The notes: generated by a model not told the origin, from the sequence alone. Shown: positions 1 to 8,768, numbered from the stretch's first letter. The stretch is 64,000 nt of DNA from Chryseobacterium balustinum (GCF_900168205.1 NZ_FUZE01000001.1:62001-126000), one strand, 5' to 3'. Numbers and translations: made by a program.

Positions 1-1
1 T

Positions 2-676
2 GTAAAATATGGAAGTTCTGGTTGGAGTAAAGTAAAAAAATATATTACCGATCAAAATGCTGACATTATTTTGGTTCAGGAAAAAGACACTAATAAAGCA
101 CTAAGAAGCGATTTGATAAAATATCCTTCGGTGATATTAAAAACCAAACATAAAATTTTACGCCAGGGAGACTTAATAGATGATGATTCTAAAGGCAATT
201 CTTTTTACGCAGACATTGATATTAATGGTAAAATAATAAGGGTTATCAATGTTTATCTGGAACCATTCAGACTCAATAAAAATATGCTTGGCATGGAAGA
301 TGAAAACTCCGAGAAGCCAGAAAAAAATAAAATTGAAGCCTTATTTTCAAGGTTGATTCCTACCTTCAAAACCCATGAAGATCAAGTAAGGAAAATCAGA
401 AAAGCGGTTGATCATTCGCCTTACCCAGTAATTCTTGCGGGAGACTTTAACTCTGTTCCGAATTCCTGGGAATATTATAATTTAGGTAAAAACTTAGATG
501 ATGCCTTTGTAAAAGCCGGAAATGGAAGTTCTACAAGCTTCCATGATTATAAATTTCCTTTGAGAATAGATTATATTTTTGCATCGAGCAGCATTATTCC
601 TAAAAGTTATAAGGTAGATTATTCTGTAAAATTATCGGATCACTATCCTGTAATTGCCGAATTTCTATTAAATTAG
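2..676 (+). CDS. Endonuclease/exonuclease/phosphatase family protein (5'-truncated)
   Basis: The frame is open from the window edge, so the true start lies upstream; an internal TTG near position 71 is not a credible start. The visible part begins in the strand carrying the LVQE motif (metal-binding Glu), followed by the core GDFNSVPNS motif and the C-terminal SDHYPV motif, the three signatures of the DNase I/exonuclease III fold. The family cleaves phosphodiesters in nucleic acids or phospholipids using a divalent metal; substrate cannot be told from sequence. The next gene starts 4 bases after the stop, so the two may be cotranscribed. Confidence 0.85.
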   Translation, partial: VKYGSSGWSKVKKYITDQNADIILVQEKDTNKALRSDLIKYPSVILKTKHKILRQGDLIDDDSKGNSFYADIDINGKIIRVINVYLEPFRLNKNMLGMEDENSEKPEKNKIEALFSRLIPTFKTHEDQVRKIRKAVDHSPYPVILAGDFNSVPNSWEYYNLGKNLDDAFVKAGNGSSTSFHDYKFPLRIDYIFASSSIIPKSYKVDYSVKLSDHYPVIAEFLLN

Positions 677-680
677 TCGT

Positions 681-1013
681 ATGAAAAATGTAATCTTTGC
701 TGGGGTAATTTTATCATTGTTAACAGTTGCCTGTTCTAAAAGAGAACCGGTTGTTGATACTGCTCAGGAATTAAAATTAAAATACGACACTACAGCAATA
801 GATTCTTTTTCGCCAGGGGCTATTTCTGTAGATATTGCGAGACAAATAAGAATGTCTTCTCAAAAATATCAGGATTCTTTAAAAGAGGTCTTAAAATTGC
901 AACAGGAAGAAAAAAGAATCACCGCAGAGCTTGAAAAAGAAAATAAAAAGAAAGCTGAAGCAGAGAAAAAGCTAAAAGCTTCTGAAAAAACCACAGAACT
1001 TAAACAGGAATAA
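681..1013 (+). CDS. Small lipoprotein with charged C-terminal coiled coil
   Basis: 110 residues. A signal peptide ends in a lipobox (LLTVAC, Cys near residue 18), so the mature protein should be lipid-anchored in the envelope. The second half is almost entirely Lys/Glu/Ala/Gln (about residues 65-110) and should form a long helix or coiled coil. No enzyme motif is visible and I do not recognise the family. It follows the nuclease-fold gene by 4 bases. Confidence 0.7.
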   Translation: MKNVIFAGVILSLLTVACSKREPVVDTAQELKLKYDTTAIDSFSPGAISVDIARQIRMSSQKYQDSLKEVLKLQQEEKRITAELEKENKKKAEAEKKLKASEKTTELKQE

Positions 1014-1106
1014 TTAAATCAATTTTTATCGCAAAAGAAATTTTTTGTTCCTTTTTTCGTTTAAAAAACACATCATTCATTTAGATTAATTAAAAAAATA
1101 TACACA

Positions 1107-1511
1107 ATGAAAAAGCACATTTTAGCAGCAGTAGCAGTGTCTACATTATTTGTTGCATGTACCAAATCTACAACAACTGAAAAAACTGAAAACCCTGACG
1201 GATCTGTAACGACGACAACGACGACAGAACTCGGTACCGGATTGGTAGATACCTCAAAAATAGATAAAGCCAAAAGCGATATTAAAAATACCGTAGATAA
1301 TACAGGTGATAAAATAGAGAATACTGCTCAGAAAGCAAAAGAAGATATCAACGCTGCAGGAAAAGATCTTAAAAGCGAAGCCAATAAAGTGGGCAAAGAC
1401 ATCAAATCTGGAGCTCAAGATGTGAGTAAAGACGTAAAAGATGCAGCCGCAAAAGGTGCTCAGAAAGTAGAAGATGGTGCGAAAAAATTTAAAGAAGATC
1501 TTAAAAAGTAA
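1107..1511 (+). CDS. Lipoprotein with LEA/YtxH-like amphipathic repeats
   Basis: 134 residues. Signal peptide with lipobox (STLFVAC), then a Thr-rich stretch (about residues 22-40), then irregular 11-residue-like repeats rich in Lys, Asp and Ala (for example KAKEDI, KVGKDIKSGAQD, KVEDGAKKF) to the end. This composition resembles late-embryogenesis-abundant or YtxH-type stress proteins, which form extended helices; the function is unknown here. The Thr-rich coding region is built of near-repetitive ACGACGACA triplets, a possible site of length variation. Confidence 0.7.
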   Translation: MKKHILAAVAVSTLFVACTKSTTTEKTENPDGSVTTTTTTELGTGLVDTSKIDKAKSDIKNTVDNTGDKIENTAQKAKEDINAAGKDLKSEANKVGKDIKSGAQDVSKDVKDAAAKGAQKVEDGAKKFKEDLKK

Positions 1512-1600
1512 ATATTTGATTGTTTTTTAGCGAAAAAACCAAATTATTTGTAAAACTTGTAGTATATTTAGATTTCTAAAAATCACCAAAACAAGTTATT

Positions 1601-1753
1601 ATGAAAAAACTAACTGTATTAAAAGCTAAAAAGCTAACAAGAGAAAATCTGAAAAAAGTACAAGGAGGCTATGTTCCAAAAGATGAGGATGACGGATGCG
1701 GATGGAATATGTGCAGGAATTCATTTGGAAGATGCTCTGTCTTTGCTTGTTGA
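1601..1753 (+). CDS. Double-glycine leader peptide (bacteriocin-like), 50 aa
   Basis: Too short for ordinary ORF finding. The N-terminal 23 residues contain LTRENLKKVQGG, the leader that C39-peptidase ABC exporters recognise and cleave after GG. The mature part (about 27 residues) starts YVPKDEDDG and has four Cys (CGWNMC, RC, AC-stop), so two disulfides or another modification are possible. No transporter or modifying enzyme lies beside it. A second gene of the same type is at 43136-43330. A strong terminator follows 28 bases after the stop. Whether the product is antimicrobial, a signal or something else is unknown. Confidence 0.75.
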   Translation: MKKLTVLKAKKLTRENLKKVQGGYVPKDEDDGCGWNMCRNSFGRCSVFAC

Positions 1754-1780
1754 TTAAATAAAATCAACTTCAAAATAAAA

Positions 1781-1809
1781 AAACCGCAGAACAATCTGCG
1801 GTTTTTTTT
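1781..1809. terminator. Bidirectional rho-independent terminator
   Basis: A perfect 10-bp stem (AAACCGCAGA / TCTGCGGTTT) with a 4-base loop and flanking A and T runs sits between the convergent peptide gene and the GH3-like gene. Confidence 0.9.
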
Positions 1810-3325
1810 ACACTCTATTTAGCTCCAATAAAGGATCGATATATTCTCTGTCATTACTCAGTCTCGGAACTTTGTTTTGCCCGCCCAGTTTACCTTTAGA
1901 TTCAAGCCAGCAATAAAAAAGATTGGGTCTTGCAATGTGTACCACCGGTTTTTTCAGCGTAATGTTATTGTATCTTTTGGCTTCGTAATCTGAATTAATA
2001 GTTTTAAGATGGCGGTCAAAAATATCGGTAAATAATTCTAAATTTTCGGGATGCTCACTAAATTCAAAAATCCATTCGTGGGCGCCACCTTCATTTTCTT
2101 TCATAAAAATCGGAGCTCCGGTAAAATCTTTTACAGCAGAATTGGTTTCCTGACAAGCTTTAGTTAAAGCCGATTCTACATTGGTAATCATCAACTCTTC
2201 TCCAAAAGCATTGATATAATGCTTTGTACGACCTGTAATTTTTATTCTGAAAGGGCTGATTGAAGTGAAAACGACTGTATCTCCTATTAAATACCTCCAA
2301 AGTCCACCATTGGTTGTAATTACCATTGCGTAATTTTTTCGCACTTCTACTCCTTCCAGACTCACCACTTTTGGATTGGAATGATAAAACTCATCCATTG
2401 GAATAAACTCATAGAAAATTCCGTAATCTAGCATTAGAAGCATTTCATCACTATTCGATCTGTCCTGAATTCCAAAAAAGCCTTCAGAAGCATTGTAAAT
2501 TTCATAGTAATTGATGTTTTTTCCGATAATCGGTTTATATTGTTCTTTATAAGGTTTAAAGCTAATTCCACCATGAAAGAAAACTTCCAGGTTTGGCCAA
2601 AGTTCAGAAACACTTTTTACATCCGTCTCTTTCAAAACTCTTTGTAAAAGTACCATCATCCAGCTTGGAACTCCCAAAATACTTCCTACATCTTCATTTT
2701 TAACTTCAGAAACTATGGCTTTAAGCTTACTTTCCCACTCTCCCATCAACGAAACTTTTTTGCTCGGAGTAGTGGTAATTTCTACCCAAAAAGGAAGGTT
2801 ATCAATTAAAATAGCCGAAAGATCACCAAATTTTGTATTAAAATCGGCGTATAATTCCGAGCTTCCGCCCAGACGCAGGTTTTTATTGGTGAAAAGCTGA
2901 TTTTCAGGATGATTGTTGGCATAGATAGACACCATGTCTTTTCCTGCTTTCAGGTGGCAATATTCTAGGCTTTCTGCAGAAATAGGGATGAATTTACTTT
3001 TGGCATTAGTTGTTCCCGAAGATTTTGCAAAATGCTTGATGTAGCCCGGCCAGCTTACGTCTTTATGCCCTTGTCTTGCACGTTCTACATACGGTTCAAA
3101 CTCTTCATAAGAAACGATAGGAACTTTATTTTTAAAATCCTGATAACTCGAAATAGAATTAAACCCATACTTCTTACCGTATTCGGTATCTTCTGCATGG
3201 AATAACTGAGAAAACAGGATTCCTTTCTGCGTCTCGATAGGATAATCCATAAAATTCTGAATCTGATCTATCCTTTGCTTGATAAACCAATTAACTACCG
3301 TATTGAAAAGTGCTTTCGTTGCCAT
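1808..3325 (-). CDS. GH3 auxin-responsive promoter family protein
   Basis: 505 residues, full length for bacterial GH3 proteins. The family belongs to the acyl-adenylating ANL superfamily; plant members conjugate amino acids to hormones, while bacterial members have no established substrate. Visible signatures are the phosphate-binding loop KSSGTTNAKSKFIP (about residues 96-109), the YNASEGFFG segment (about 278) and the LWRYLIGDTV / KITGRTKHYINAFGEEL motifs typical of adenylate-forming enzymes. It stands alone, converging on the small peptide gene. A TATATTTG box lies only 5 bases before the ATG, so the mRNA may be leaderless. Confidence 0.88.
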   Translation of the reverse strand: MATKALFNTVVNWFIKQRIDQIQNFMDYPIETQKGILFSQLFHAEDTEYGKKYGFNSISSYQDFKNKVPIVSYEEFEPYVERARQGHKDVSWPGYIKHFAKSSGTTNAKSKFIPISAESLEYCHLKAGKDMVSIYANNHPENQLFTNKNLRLGGSSELYADFNTKFGDLSAILIDNLPFWVEITTTPSKKVSLMGEWESKLKAIVSEVKNEDVGSILGVPSWMMVLLQRVLKETDVKSVSELWPNLEVFFHGGISFKPYKEQYKPIIGKNINYYEIYNASEGFFGIQDRSNSDEMLLMLDYGIFYEFIPMDEFYHSNPKVVSLEGVEVRKNYAMVITTNGGLWRYLIGDTVVFTSISPFRIKITGRTKHYINAFGEELMITNVESALTKACQETNSAVKDFTGAPIFMKENEGGAHEWIFEFSEHPENLELFTDIFDRHLKTINSDYEAKRYNNITLKKPVVHIARPNLFYCWLESKGKLGGQNKVPRLSNDREYIDPLLELNRV

Positions 3326-3330
3326 TAAGA

Positions 3331-3338
3331 CAAATATA
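3331..3338 (-). promoter_or_regulatory. -7 promoter element of the GH3-like gene
   Basis: TATATTTG on the minus strand matches TANNTTTG exactly. It ends 5 bases before the start codon, which puts the expected transcription start at or next to the ATG. No TTTG is found 17-23 bases upstream. Confidence 0.5.
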
Positions 3339-3339
3339 A

Positions 3340-3829
3340 TAAATTTTATATTTCATCAGTATTTTTAATACCTATATCTTATTTTAAACATTTAAAAACA
3401 AAAAATCAGAATATAACAATCTCATTATCAAAATAAATAATATATATATTCTTACCCATTGTGCGTTTTGAATCTTTGTCTTTCGAAAATAAGTGAAACG
3501 GCTTTGTTTAACCTTATTTTAGTTTTTTTATTAAACTTTTTGTATATCCTTGCGTTTTTTTATCCGCCAAGACAGACAAAGTTTTTACAATAAATGCTTT
3601 CTTTAAAATAAACAAAGGCATTTCATTTAGAAAAGAAATACAATCGTTTAAATATCAATTATCTAAAAGTATTTACAAAATCCAGAACGGGGTATATTCT
3701 CATAAAAGCATAATTTACGATAAGATTTCTTATTTGTACCATACAATATTATAATTAATACGTCAACCTATCTCTAATCATTTGTATTTTTAATCATCAT
3801 GGTCGTAAATGACATTATTATAAATATAA
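3340..3829. other. Long AT-rich intergenic region
   Basis: About 490 bases without a convincing ORF on either strand, no tRNA-like fold and no repeat I could recognise. The mixed A/T runs could hide promoters or an sRNA, but nothing specific is supported. Confidence 0.5.
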
Positions 3830-3830
3830 A

Positions 3831-3856
3831 AAACCATCACAAATTTGCAATGGTTT
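3831..3856 (-). terminator. Probable terminator of the bacilliredoxin gene
   Basis: A 7-bp stem AAACCAT / ATGGTTT with a 12-base interior lies about 25 bases past the stop codon and is followed on the minus strand by a T-rich stretch. Confidence 0.6.
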
Positions 3857-3881
3857 CTCTATAAATTTTATTATTGTTAGA

Positions 3882-4292
3882 TTAACAATACTCGTCGTAT
3901 GCAGCCTGTAGGTTAGCAGCAATTGCTCCTGCAGGATTACCTTCGATATGATGTCTCTCAAGCATATGAACCAACTCTCCATCTTTGAAAAGCGCCACAC
4001 ATGGTGAACTTGGAGGAAATGGAGCTAAATGCTTTCTTGCAGCTTCTACAGCTTCTTTATCAAAACCTGCAAAAACAGTCGTTAAATGATCAGGTTTTTT
4101 TTCTCCTGTTAAAGAATAAACAACTCCCGGTCTTGCTGCTCCAGCCGCGCAACCGCATACAGAATTGATTACTAAAAGGGTAGTTCCTGATTGCTTTAAA
4201 GCATCTTCTACCTGAGCAGGAGTTGCCAAATCTACGAAACCTTTATCTGTAAGCTCAGCCTTCATAGGCATTACTAAATCTGTTGGATACAT
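3882..4292 (-). CDS. BrxA/BrxB family bacilliredoxin
   Basis: 136 residues, the normal length of the YphP/YqiW family. The thioredoxin-like fold carries the CGC active-site motif in NSVCGCAAGAARPG (about residues 43-57). In Firmicutes these proteins remove bacillithiol from oxidised protein thiols; Bacteroidetes also carry them, and some flavobacteria make bacillithiol, but no bshA/B/C gene is in this window. It is monocistronic, flanked by long spacers. The C-terminal end (NLQAAYDEYC) carries an additional Cys. Confidence 0.9.
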   Translation of the reverse strand: MYPTDLVMPMKAELTDKGFVDLATPAQVEDALKQSGTTLLVINSVCGCAAGAARPGVVYSLTGEKKPDHLTTVFAGFDKEAVEAARKHLAPFPPSSPCVALFKDGELVHMLERHHIEGNPAGAIAANLQAAYDEYC

Positions 4293-4464
4293 TTCTTATT
4301 TTTTTTAGTGTTTACAAATTTACAACTTTTCTATATCTATTTACAATTTATAAAAACTATCAAAGTATTTAATAAACAAAATAAATCTCAGCCAACATAT
4401 AAGAATAAAATAATAATTTCAAATATTAATTAAACTTATTATACACATATTGTTATTTTTTTGT

Positions 4465-4472
4465 TAGATTTG
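4465..4472 (+). promoter_or_regulatory. -7 promoter element of an unassigned short transcript
   Basis: TAGATTTG matches TANNTTTG exactly, 23 bases before an ATG at 4496. No good TTTG sits 17-23 bases upstream, so support is from the -7 box, the downstream ATG and the terminator at 4634-4660. Confidence 0.45.
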
Positions 4473-4495
4473 TAATAGTTCTAAAAACTACTTCC

Positions 4496-4557
4496 ATGAA
4501 AAAAAACTTATTGAATTAATAATTCAGGACATTAGAGAAGATCTACTGTCAATGTAA
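4496..4557 (+). pseudogene. Candidate small ORF interrupted at an 8-A tract
   Basis: ATG is followed by eight A's and reaches a stop after seven codons (MKKNLLN). With one more A the frame reads MKKKLIELIIQDIREDLLSM and then stops, which looks like a real amphipathic 20-residue peptide. It could be a slipped homopolymer (biological or sequencing), a phase-variable peptide, or chance within a noncoding RNA. I do not recognise the peptide. Confidence 0.3.
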
Positions 4558-4633
4558 TTCCCTCACCTTTATCTCTGTTTATTAGAAAGTTTTTAGAATT
4601 AAAAGAACATTGATAAAGGATTTATAATAAATG

Positions 4634-4660
4634 AAGCCCGAAACATAATGTTTCGGGCTT
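4634..4660 (+). terminator. Strong hairpin terminator in the 4.3-4.76 kb spacer
   Basis: Perfect 10-bp stem AAGCCCGAAA / TTTCGGGCTT with a 7-base loop. No annotated plus-strand gene ends here, so it most likely terminates the short transcript that starts near 4478. It could also act on minus-strand reads after yqeY (stop at 4763). Confidence 0.75.
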
Positions 4661-4762
4661 CGTTAATCAAATCGATATGCAAAGGTTGAATATCCTTTAT
4701 AAAATTAGTTAATAGGTTTTAGTTGCTTGTTGATAGATCATCTAACAACTGTTGACCTAAAA

Positions 4763-5209
4763 CTATGAAAGTAATTTCTTAGCCATCTCGGAAATACTTT
4801 TCCCGTCAGATTTTCCGGCTAAATTTTTTGAAGCGATTCCCATTACTTTTCCTAAATCTTTAATAGATTCAGCTCCTGTTTCAGAAATAATCTGCTTAAT
4901 TTCAGCTTCTAATTCTTCAGAAGATAGTTGTGCAGGCAAAAATTTCTCAATGACTTTCATCTGAGCTTCTTCTACTTCTGCCAAATCATTTCTTCCCTGA
5001 GCGGTAAATTGCTCATAAGAATCTTTACGCTGTTTGATCATTCTCTGCAAAATTGCAATTTCCTGCTCAGGTGAAACTTCTGCTCCTAAGGCTTCCGTTT
5101 TCAGCAATAATATCTGAGATTTTACAGCACGAAGAGAGTCTAAAGCCACTCTGTCTTTAGCTCTCATTGCTGTTTTTATTGCTTCGCTTATTATTAATTC
5201 TAAACTCAT
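4763..5209 (-). CDS. GatB/YqeY domain-containing protein
   Basis: 148 residues from the ATG at 5209 (MSLELIISEAIK), which is where the family begins; a longer frame upstream runs through an intergenic inverted repeat and is not credible. The YqeY domain is an all-helical module related to the tail domain of GatB and other aminoacyl-tRNA amidotransferases, thought to bind tRNA, but the free-standing protein has no settled role. Motifs seen: ALDSLRAVKSQILLLKTE near the start and DLGKVMG / LAGKSDGKSISEMAKKLL at the end. It follows ftsZ on the same strand by about 95 bases. Confidence 0.88.
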   Translation of the reverse strand: MSLELIISEAIKTAMRAKDRVALDSLRAVKSQILLLKTEALGAEVSPEQEIAILQRMIKQRKDSYEQFTAQGRNDLAEVEEAQMKVIEKFLPAQLSSEELEAEIKQIISETGAESIKDLGKVMGIASKNLAGKSDGKSISEMAKKLLS

Positions 5210-5234
5210 AGTCATTAATTTAACAATGTAAAAG

Positions 5235-5300
5235 TGTAGCAATGTATCAATCATTTAAATGCACAAAATTGTTACATTATTAGATTGATACATTGTTACA
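5235..5300. repeat. Intergenic inverted repeat between ftsZ and yqeY
   Basis: Two 18-base arms (5235-5252 and 5283-5300, 17 of 18 pairing) enclose 30 bases. The right arm reads GATTGATACATTGTTACA. TTGTTACATTATT also occurs twice as a direct repeat here (about 5270 and 5292). Such palindromes are dispersed intergenic repeats in many flavobacteria; this one could attenuate transcription from ftsZ into yqeY. Confidence 0.65.
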
Positions 5301-5304
5301 TTAT

Positions 5305-7215
5305 TTAGTCTACGTCTTTATTTAAAAATCTGTTTTCTCTGATTTGCATGTTTCCATTGTTATCAGACAAATAGGTGTTGATATTTTGATCTGATGCATT
5401 AGAACCATCAATCGAAATATTTTTTCTTTTGAAGGCTGGTACAGACTCAAATTCATTCGCATTATCGAAATTTTGATAACGAGAATTAAATTCTTTCAAC
5501 TTGTTTCTTCTCTCTACCACTCTTTCCTGATCCGCAGGCTTATTTACGAAAGTGAATTCAGATTCTGGCTGTTTCTGAATTTCTACTTCTGCTCTGTTTT
5601 GGAAAACCTGTCTTTCTTCTACCCTTGGCTGCTCAGGAGTCTGATAGAAGGTTTCCATCGTCTGGGTAGTTTCTTCTATTTTTCTCTCGATTACTACTGA
5701 AGATTCAAGTTCGTTTTTTGGCTGACCAAAATCATATTTAGGCTCAACAAGAGGTTCGTTAACGGTAAAATTAAACTCAACTTTTTTTTCGTCTGAATAA
5801 TGATTGTTGAAAGAATTATCAGAAGGTTCTTCTTTTTTATTTTCAAAATCAAAAGAAAAAGACTGAATTTCCAAATCATTAGGATCATCATCAAAAGAAA
5901 ACAAATGAGAATCGTTATTATTGCTTAATTCTTCATCTTTCCAGCTCTGAATTGGGCTTTCTACTGTATCTCCTTCTCTATCAGAGAATTTCATATCAGT
6001 TTTTACATTTTCATCCTCAATAATCATTTTTTTTTCAGAAGACGACATTTTAAAACGTGGCCCGTCGTGATCTTCGTCATCTAATCTGAAAAGATTTTTC
6101 CCTCCAAAATCATATCCCTGCTCTGGCGCAACCTCTCTCTCGTCTCTTGTTTTGAAAGGAGAAGATTTTGGTGCCTCCAAAGCATCATTTAAACTAATTC
6201 TGATTTTCTCTGTAGGACCCGAAAACTTTTGGTTATCATTTGAAAAACCTGTAGCAATCACCAATACACTTACTGCATCACCTAATTCTTCATCAGCACC
6301 AACTCCAAAAATAATGTCAGCTGTGTGACCCGCTTCTTTCTGGATATAATCCATGATGATACCGATTTCGTCCATTGTCGCCTCTTCTACACCACTTCTG
6401 ATCAACAATAATACATTTCTTGCGCCTGTAATTTTGTTGTCGTTCAATAATGGAGAATCTAATGCTTTTCTTACTGCTTCTTCAGCTTTATTTTCACCTG
6501 AGGCTGTACCGGTAGACATCAATGCCGTACCAGAATTTTGAAGCACAGATTTAGCATCTCTAAAGTCAATGTTTACATCAAAGTAACCCGTAATAACCTC
6601 TGCCATTCCTTTTGCAGCATTGGTTAAAACCTCATCGGCTTTTGAGAACCCTTGTTTGAACCCAAGGTTACCAAATTGTTGTCTTAATTTATCATTGTTG
6701 ATTACAATTAATGAATCAACATTATTTCTTAGTTTATCTAGTCCCAATTCTGCCTGATCGAGTCTTCTCTTCCCTTCAAAACTGAAAGGTACGGTAACAA
6801 TACCTACCGTAAGAATCCCCATATCTTTAGCAACTTTGGCAATAACTGGCGCTGCACCGGTACCGGTACCACCACCCATTCCTGCAGTGATGAATACCAT
6901 TTTGGTATTTTGGCCCATTGCTGCTTTAATCTCTTCGATACTTTCGATAGCCGCTTTTTCTCCTACTTCAGGATCTGCGCCTGCTCCAAGACCTTCAGTA
7001 ATGGTAATCCCCAACTGAACTTTGTTTGAAACCGGATTGTTATCTAAAGTCTGAGCATCGGTATTACAGATCACGAAATCTACCCCGTGAATTCCTTTTT
7101 CGTACATGTGTTTTAGGGCGTTGTTTCCTCCGCCCCCAACTCCGATAACCTTGATGATCGAAGAATTTCCTTTTGGCAGATCAAATGAAAATCCTTGTGT
7201 GCCTATATTTTCCAT
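5305..7215 (-). CDS. ftsZ: Cell division protein FtsZ
   Basis: 636 residues, much longer than the roughly 380 of E. coli, as is normal in Bacteroidetes. The tubulin-like GTPase holds VGGGGNNA (about 26-33) and the tubulin signature GGGTGTGAAPV (about 114-124), then the T7 loop with NVDFRDA-type sequence (VNIDFRDAKSVL). Residues from about 330 to 610 form an acidic, Asn/Glu-rich disordered linker; the last residues, IRENRFLNKDVD, are the conserved tail that binds FtsA in this phylum. It polymerises into the septal ring. It is the last division gene of the cluster. Confidence 0.98.
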   Translation of the reverse strand: MENIGTQGFSFDLPKGNSSIIKVIGVGGGGNNALKHMYEKGIHGVDFVICNTDAQTLDNNPVSNKVQLGITITEGLGAGADPEVGEKAAIESIEEIKAAMGQNTKMVFITAGMGGGTGTGAAPVIAKVAKDMGILTVGIVTVPFSFEGKRRLDQAELGLDKLRNNVDSLIVINNDKLRQQFGNLGFKQGFSKADEVLTNAAKGMAEVITGYFDVNIDFRDAKSVLQNSGTALMSTGTASGENKAEEAVRKALDSPLLNDNKITGARNVLLLIRSGVEEATMDEIGIIMDYIQKEAGHTADIIFGVGADEELGDAVSVLVIATGFSNDNQKFSGPTEKIRISLNDALEAPKSSPFKTRDEREVAPEQGYDFGGKNLFRLDDEDHDGPRFKMSSSEKKMIIEDENVKTDMKFSDREGDTVESPIQSWKDEELSNNNDSHLFSFDDDPNDLEIQSFSFDFENKKEEPSDNSFNNHYSDEKKVEFNFTVNEPLVEPKYDFGQPKNELESSVVIERKIEETTQTMETFYQTPEQPRVEERQVFQNRAEVEIQKQPESEFTFVNKPADQERVVERRNKLKEFNSRYQNFDNANEFESVPAFKRKNISIDGSNASDQNINTYLSDNNGNMQIRENRFLNKDVD

Positions 7216-7297
7216 ATTTAATTTTTTCTAATTGATAATCGATTATGATCGTTGATGAAAATATCATTCATCGCTTATCATGCATCATTTATAGTTT

Positions 7298-8683
7298 TTA
7301 TTCTACTTCTTCAAAGAATTTTTTAACTTTCTCCATCAGCGACTGTCCAAACGTTGGTTTCGAAGATCTTGATGTTTGTACAGGAACTTTAACCTCTTCC
7401 TCTACTTGCGGTGTTACAAGGGTCTGAGATTCAGCATTACTATTAATTTCCTCTACATTTTGCTCAATTTTGTTCTCAACTTCAGTTTCAACCTCTTCTT
7501 CTACAGCAACTGTTTTCTTATCTCTTATCTTTAAGCTTTCCATCAATAAACCGATAGAAGTTGCAAATTCTGGGCCTTTAAGATACTGATTTTTATCATT
7601 CGCAACGTATTCATTTGCAAAACCAATTCTGCTGTCGAAGCCTGTCGTATAATTTGCCAGCTGACGAAGGTGTTTTAAATTTGAACCACCACCTGTCAAA
7701 ACAATTCCTGCAATCAGTTTTTTCTTTTGTTCGAAAGCTCCGTAAGCTTTCAATTCTGTATTGACCATTTCTAAAATTTCCTCCACTCTAGCATTGATAA
7801 TCTGTGCTAAAGTTTTAAGAGAAATCTCTTTATCTGGTCTTCCGTGTAGTCCCGGAATCGTTACAAATGTGCTGTCTTTTTCCAACTCAGGAACTGCAGA
7901 ACCAAACTTAACTTTTAATTGCTCGGCGTGCTTTTCTATAATGGAACATCCTTCCTTAATATCTTCAGTAATGATACCGCCACCATAAGGAATGACACAA
8001 GTGTGACGAATAATATTATCTTTAAAAATAGCAATGTCTGTAGTACCACCACCAATGTCTACAATGGCTACTCCTGCTTCTTTTTCTTCTTTGGTAAGAA
8101 CAGCTTCAGAAGATGCTAAAGGCTCTAAAGTAAGCGCCTCCATTTCCAAACCTGCTTCTCTTACGCATCTTGCGATGTTTCTGATGCTTCCCATTTGCCC
8201 TACGACAACGTGAAAATTGGCTTCCAGACGTTTTCCGTGCATTCCCACGGGCTCCTGAATTTCACCTTCAGAATCAACTTTATATTCTTGCGGAAGAACA
8301 TGAATAATTTCTTCTCCCGGTAACATTACTAATTTTTTTACTTGGTCTTTTAATGCTTCGATGTCGTCATCTGTGATGAATCTATCTGGCTTCTCTCGCA
8401 TAATATAATCCGAGTGCTGCAATGAGCGAATGTGCTTTCCTGCGATACCCACAGTGACCTTATGAATAGGAACTCCTGAACTAGATTGTGCTTCTGCCAC
8501 AGCTGCCTTAATAGAGTTGATGGTTTGTGAAATATTATTCACAATCCCTTTATGAACTCCAAGACTTTTTGCCTTCCCTACACCGAGAATTTCTATTTTC
8601 CCGTGTGCATTCCTCCTTCCGACAATGGCGACAATCTTGGTTGTCCCGATGTCAAGACCTACTGAATACTCTTGATTTTCCAT
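7298..8683 (-). CDS. ftsA: Cell division protein FtsA
   Basis: 461 residues. Actin-like ATPase that tethers FtsZ to the membrane and recruits later division proteins. Seen: phosphate-1 motif VGLDIGTTKIVAIVG (about 8-22), the 1C domain, phosphate-2 motif VAIVDIGGGTTDIA (about 205-218) and adenosine motif IVLTGGGSNLKHL (about 327). After about residue 385 comes an acidic Glu/Val-rich linker and then a C-terminal amphipathic helix (FGQSLMEKVKKFFEEVE) that should insert in the membrane. 82 bases separate it from ftsZ. Confidence 0.97.
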   Translation of the reverse strand: MENQEYSVGLDIGTTKIVAIVGRRNAHGKIEILGVGKAKSLGVHKGIVNNISQTINSIKAAVAEAQSSSGVPIHKVTVGIAGKHIRSLQHSDYIMREKPDRFITDDDIEALKDQVKKLVMLPGEEIIHVLPQEYKVDSEGEIQEPVGMHGKRLEANFHVVVGQMGSIRNIARCVREAGLEMEALTLEPLASSEAVLTKEEKEAGVAIVDIGGGTTDIAIFKDNIIRHTCVIPYGGGIITEDIKEGCSIIEKHAEQLKVKFGSAVPELEKDSTFVTIPGLHGRPDKEISLKTLAQIINARVEEILEMVNTELKAYGAFEQKKKLIAGIVLTGGGSNLKHLRQLANYTTGFDSRIGFANEYVANDKNQYLKGPEFATSIGLLMESLKIRDKKTVAVEEEVETEVENKIEQNVEEINSNAESQTLVTPQVEEEVKVPVQTSRSSKPTFGQSLMEKVKKFFEEVE

Positions 8684-8749
8684 TGTATATATTGATTTGA
8701 TTTAATTCTAATTTAATTTTGACACTTATATCTTATCTTTTGTCAATTT

Positions 8750-8762
8750 GTCCATTCAGGAC
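8750..8762. repeat. Short palindrome at the end of ftsQ
   Basis: GTCCATTCAGGAC, a hairpin with GTCC arms, followed by a T-rich run. The surrounding 40 bases resemble those at 18500-18535 just after ftsI (GTCCTTTCAGGAC). Confidence 0.55.
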
Positions 8763-8768
8763 TATTTT

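Noticed and set aside
1073..1273. Minus-strand ORF opposite the Thr-rich lipoprotein.
   Set aside because: It is the shadow of a repetitive coding region and has Val-rich low complexity with no start signal.
1547..1570. TTTG and TATATTTA as a promoter of the peptide gene at 1601.
   Set aside because: The second box lacks the final G and the spacing is too short; no confident promoter found.
3480..3620. Possible gene remnant or CRISPR-like repeats in the long spacer before the bacilliredoxin gene.
   Set aside because: No repeats with regular spacing and no open frame of useful length were found.
4700..4760. Imperfect hairpin past yqeY as a possible terminator.
   Set aside because: Stem is bulged and there is no clear T run after it on the minus strand.
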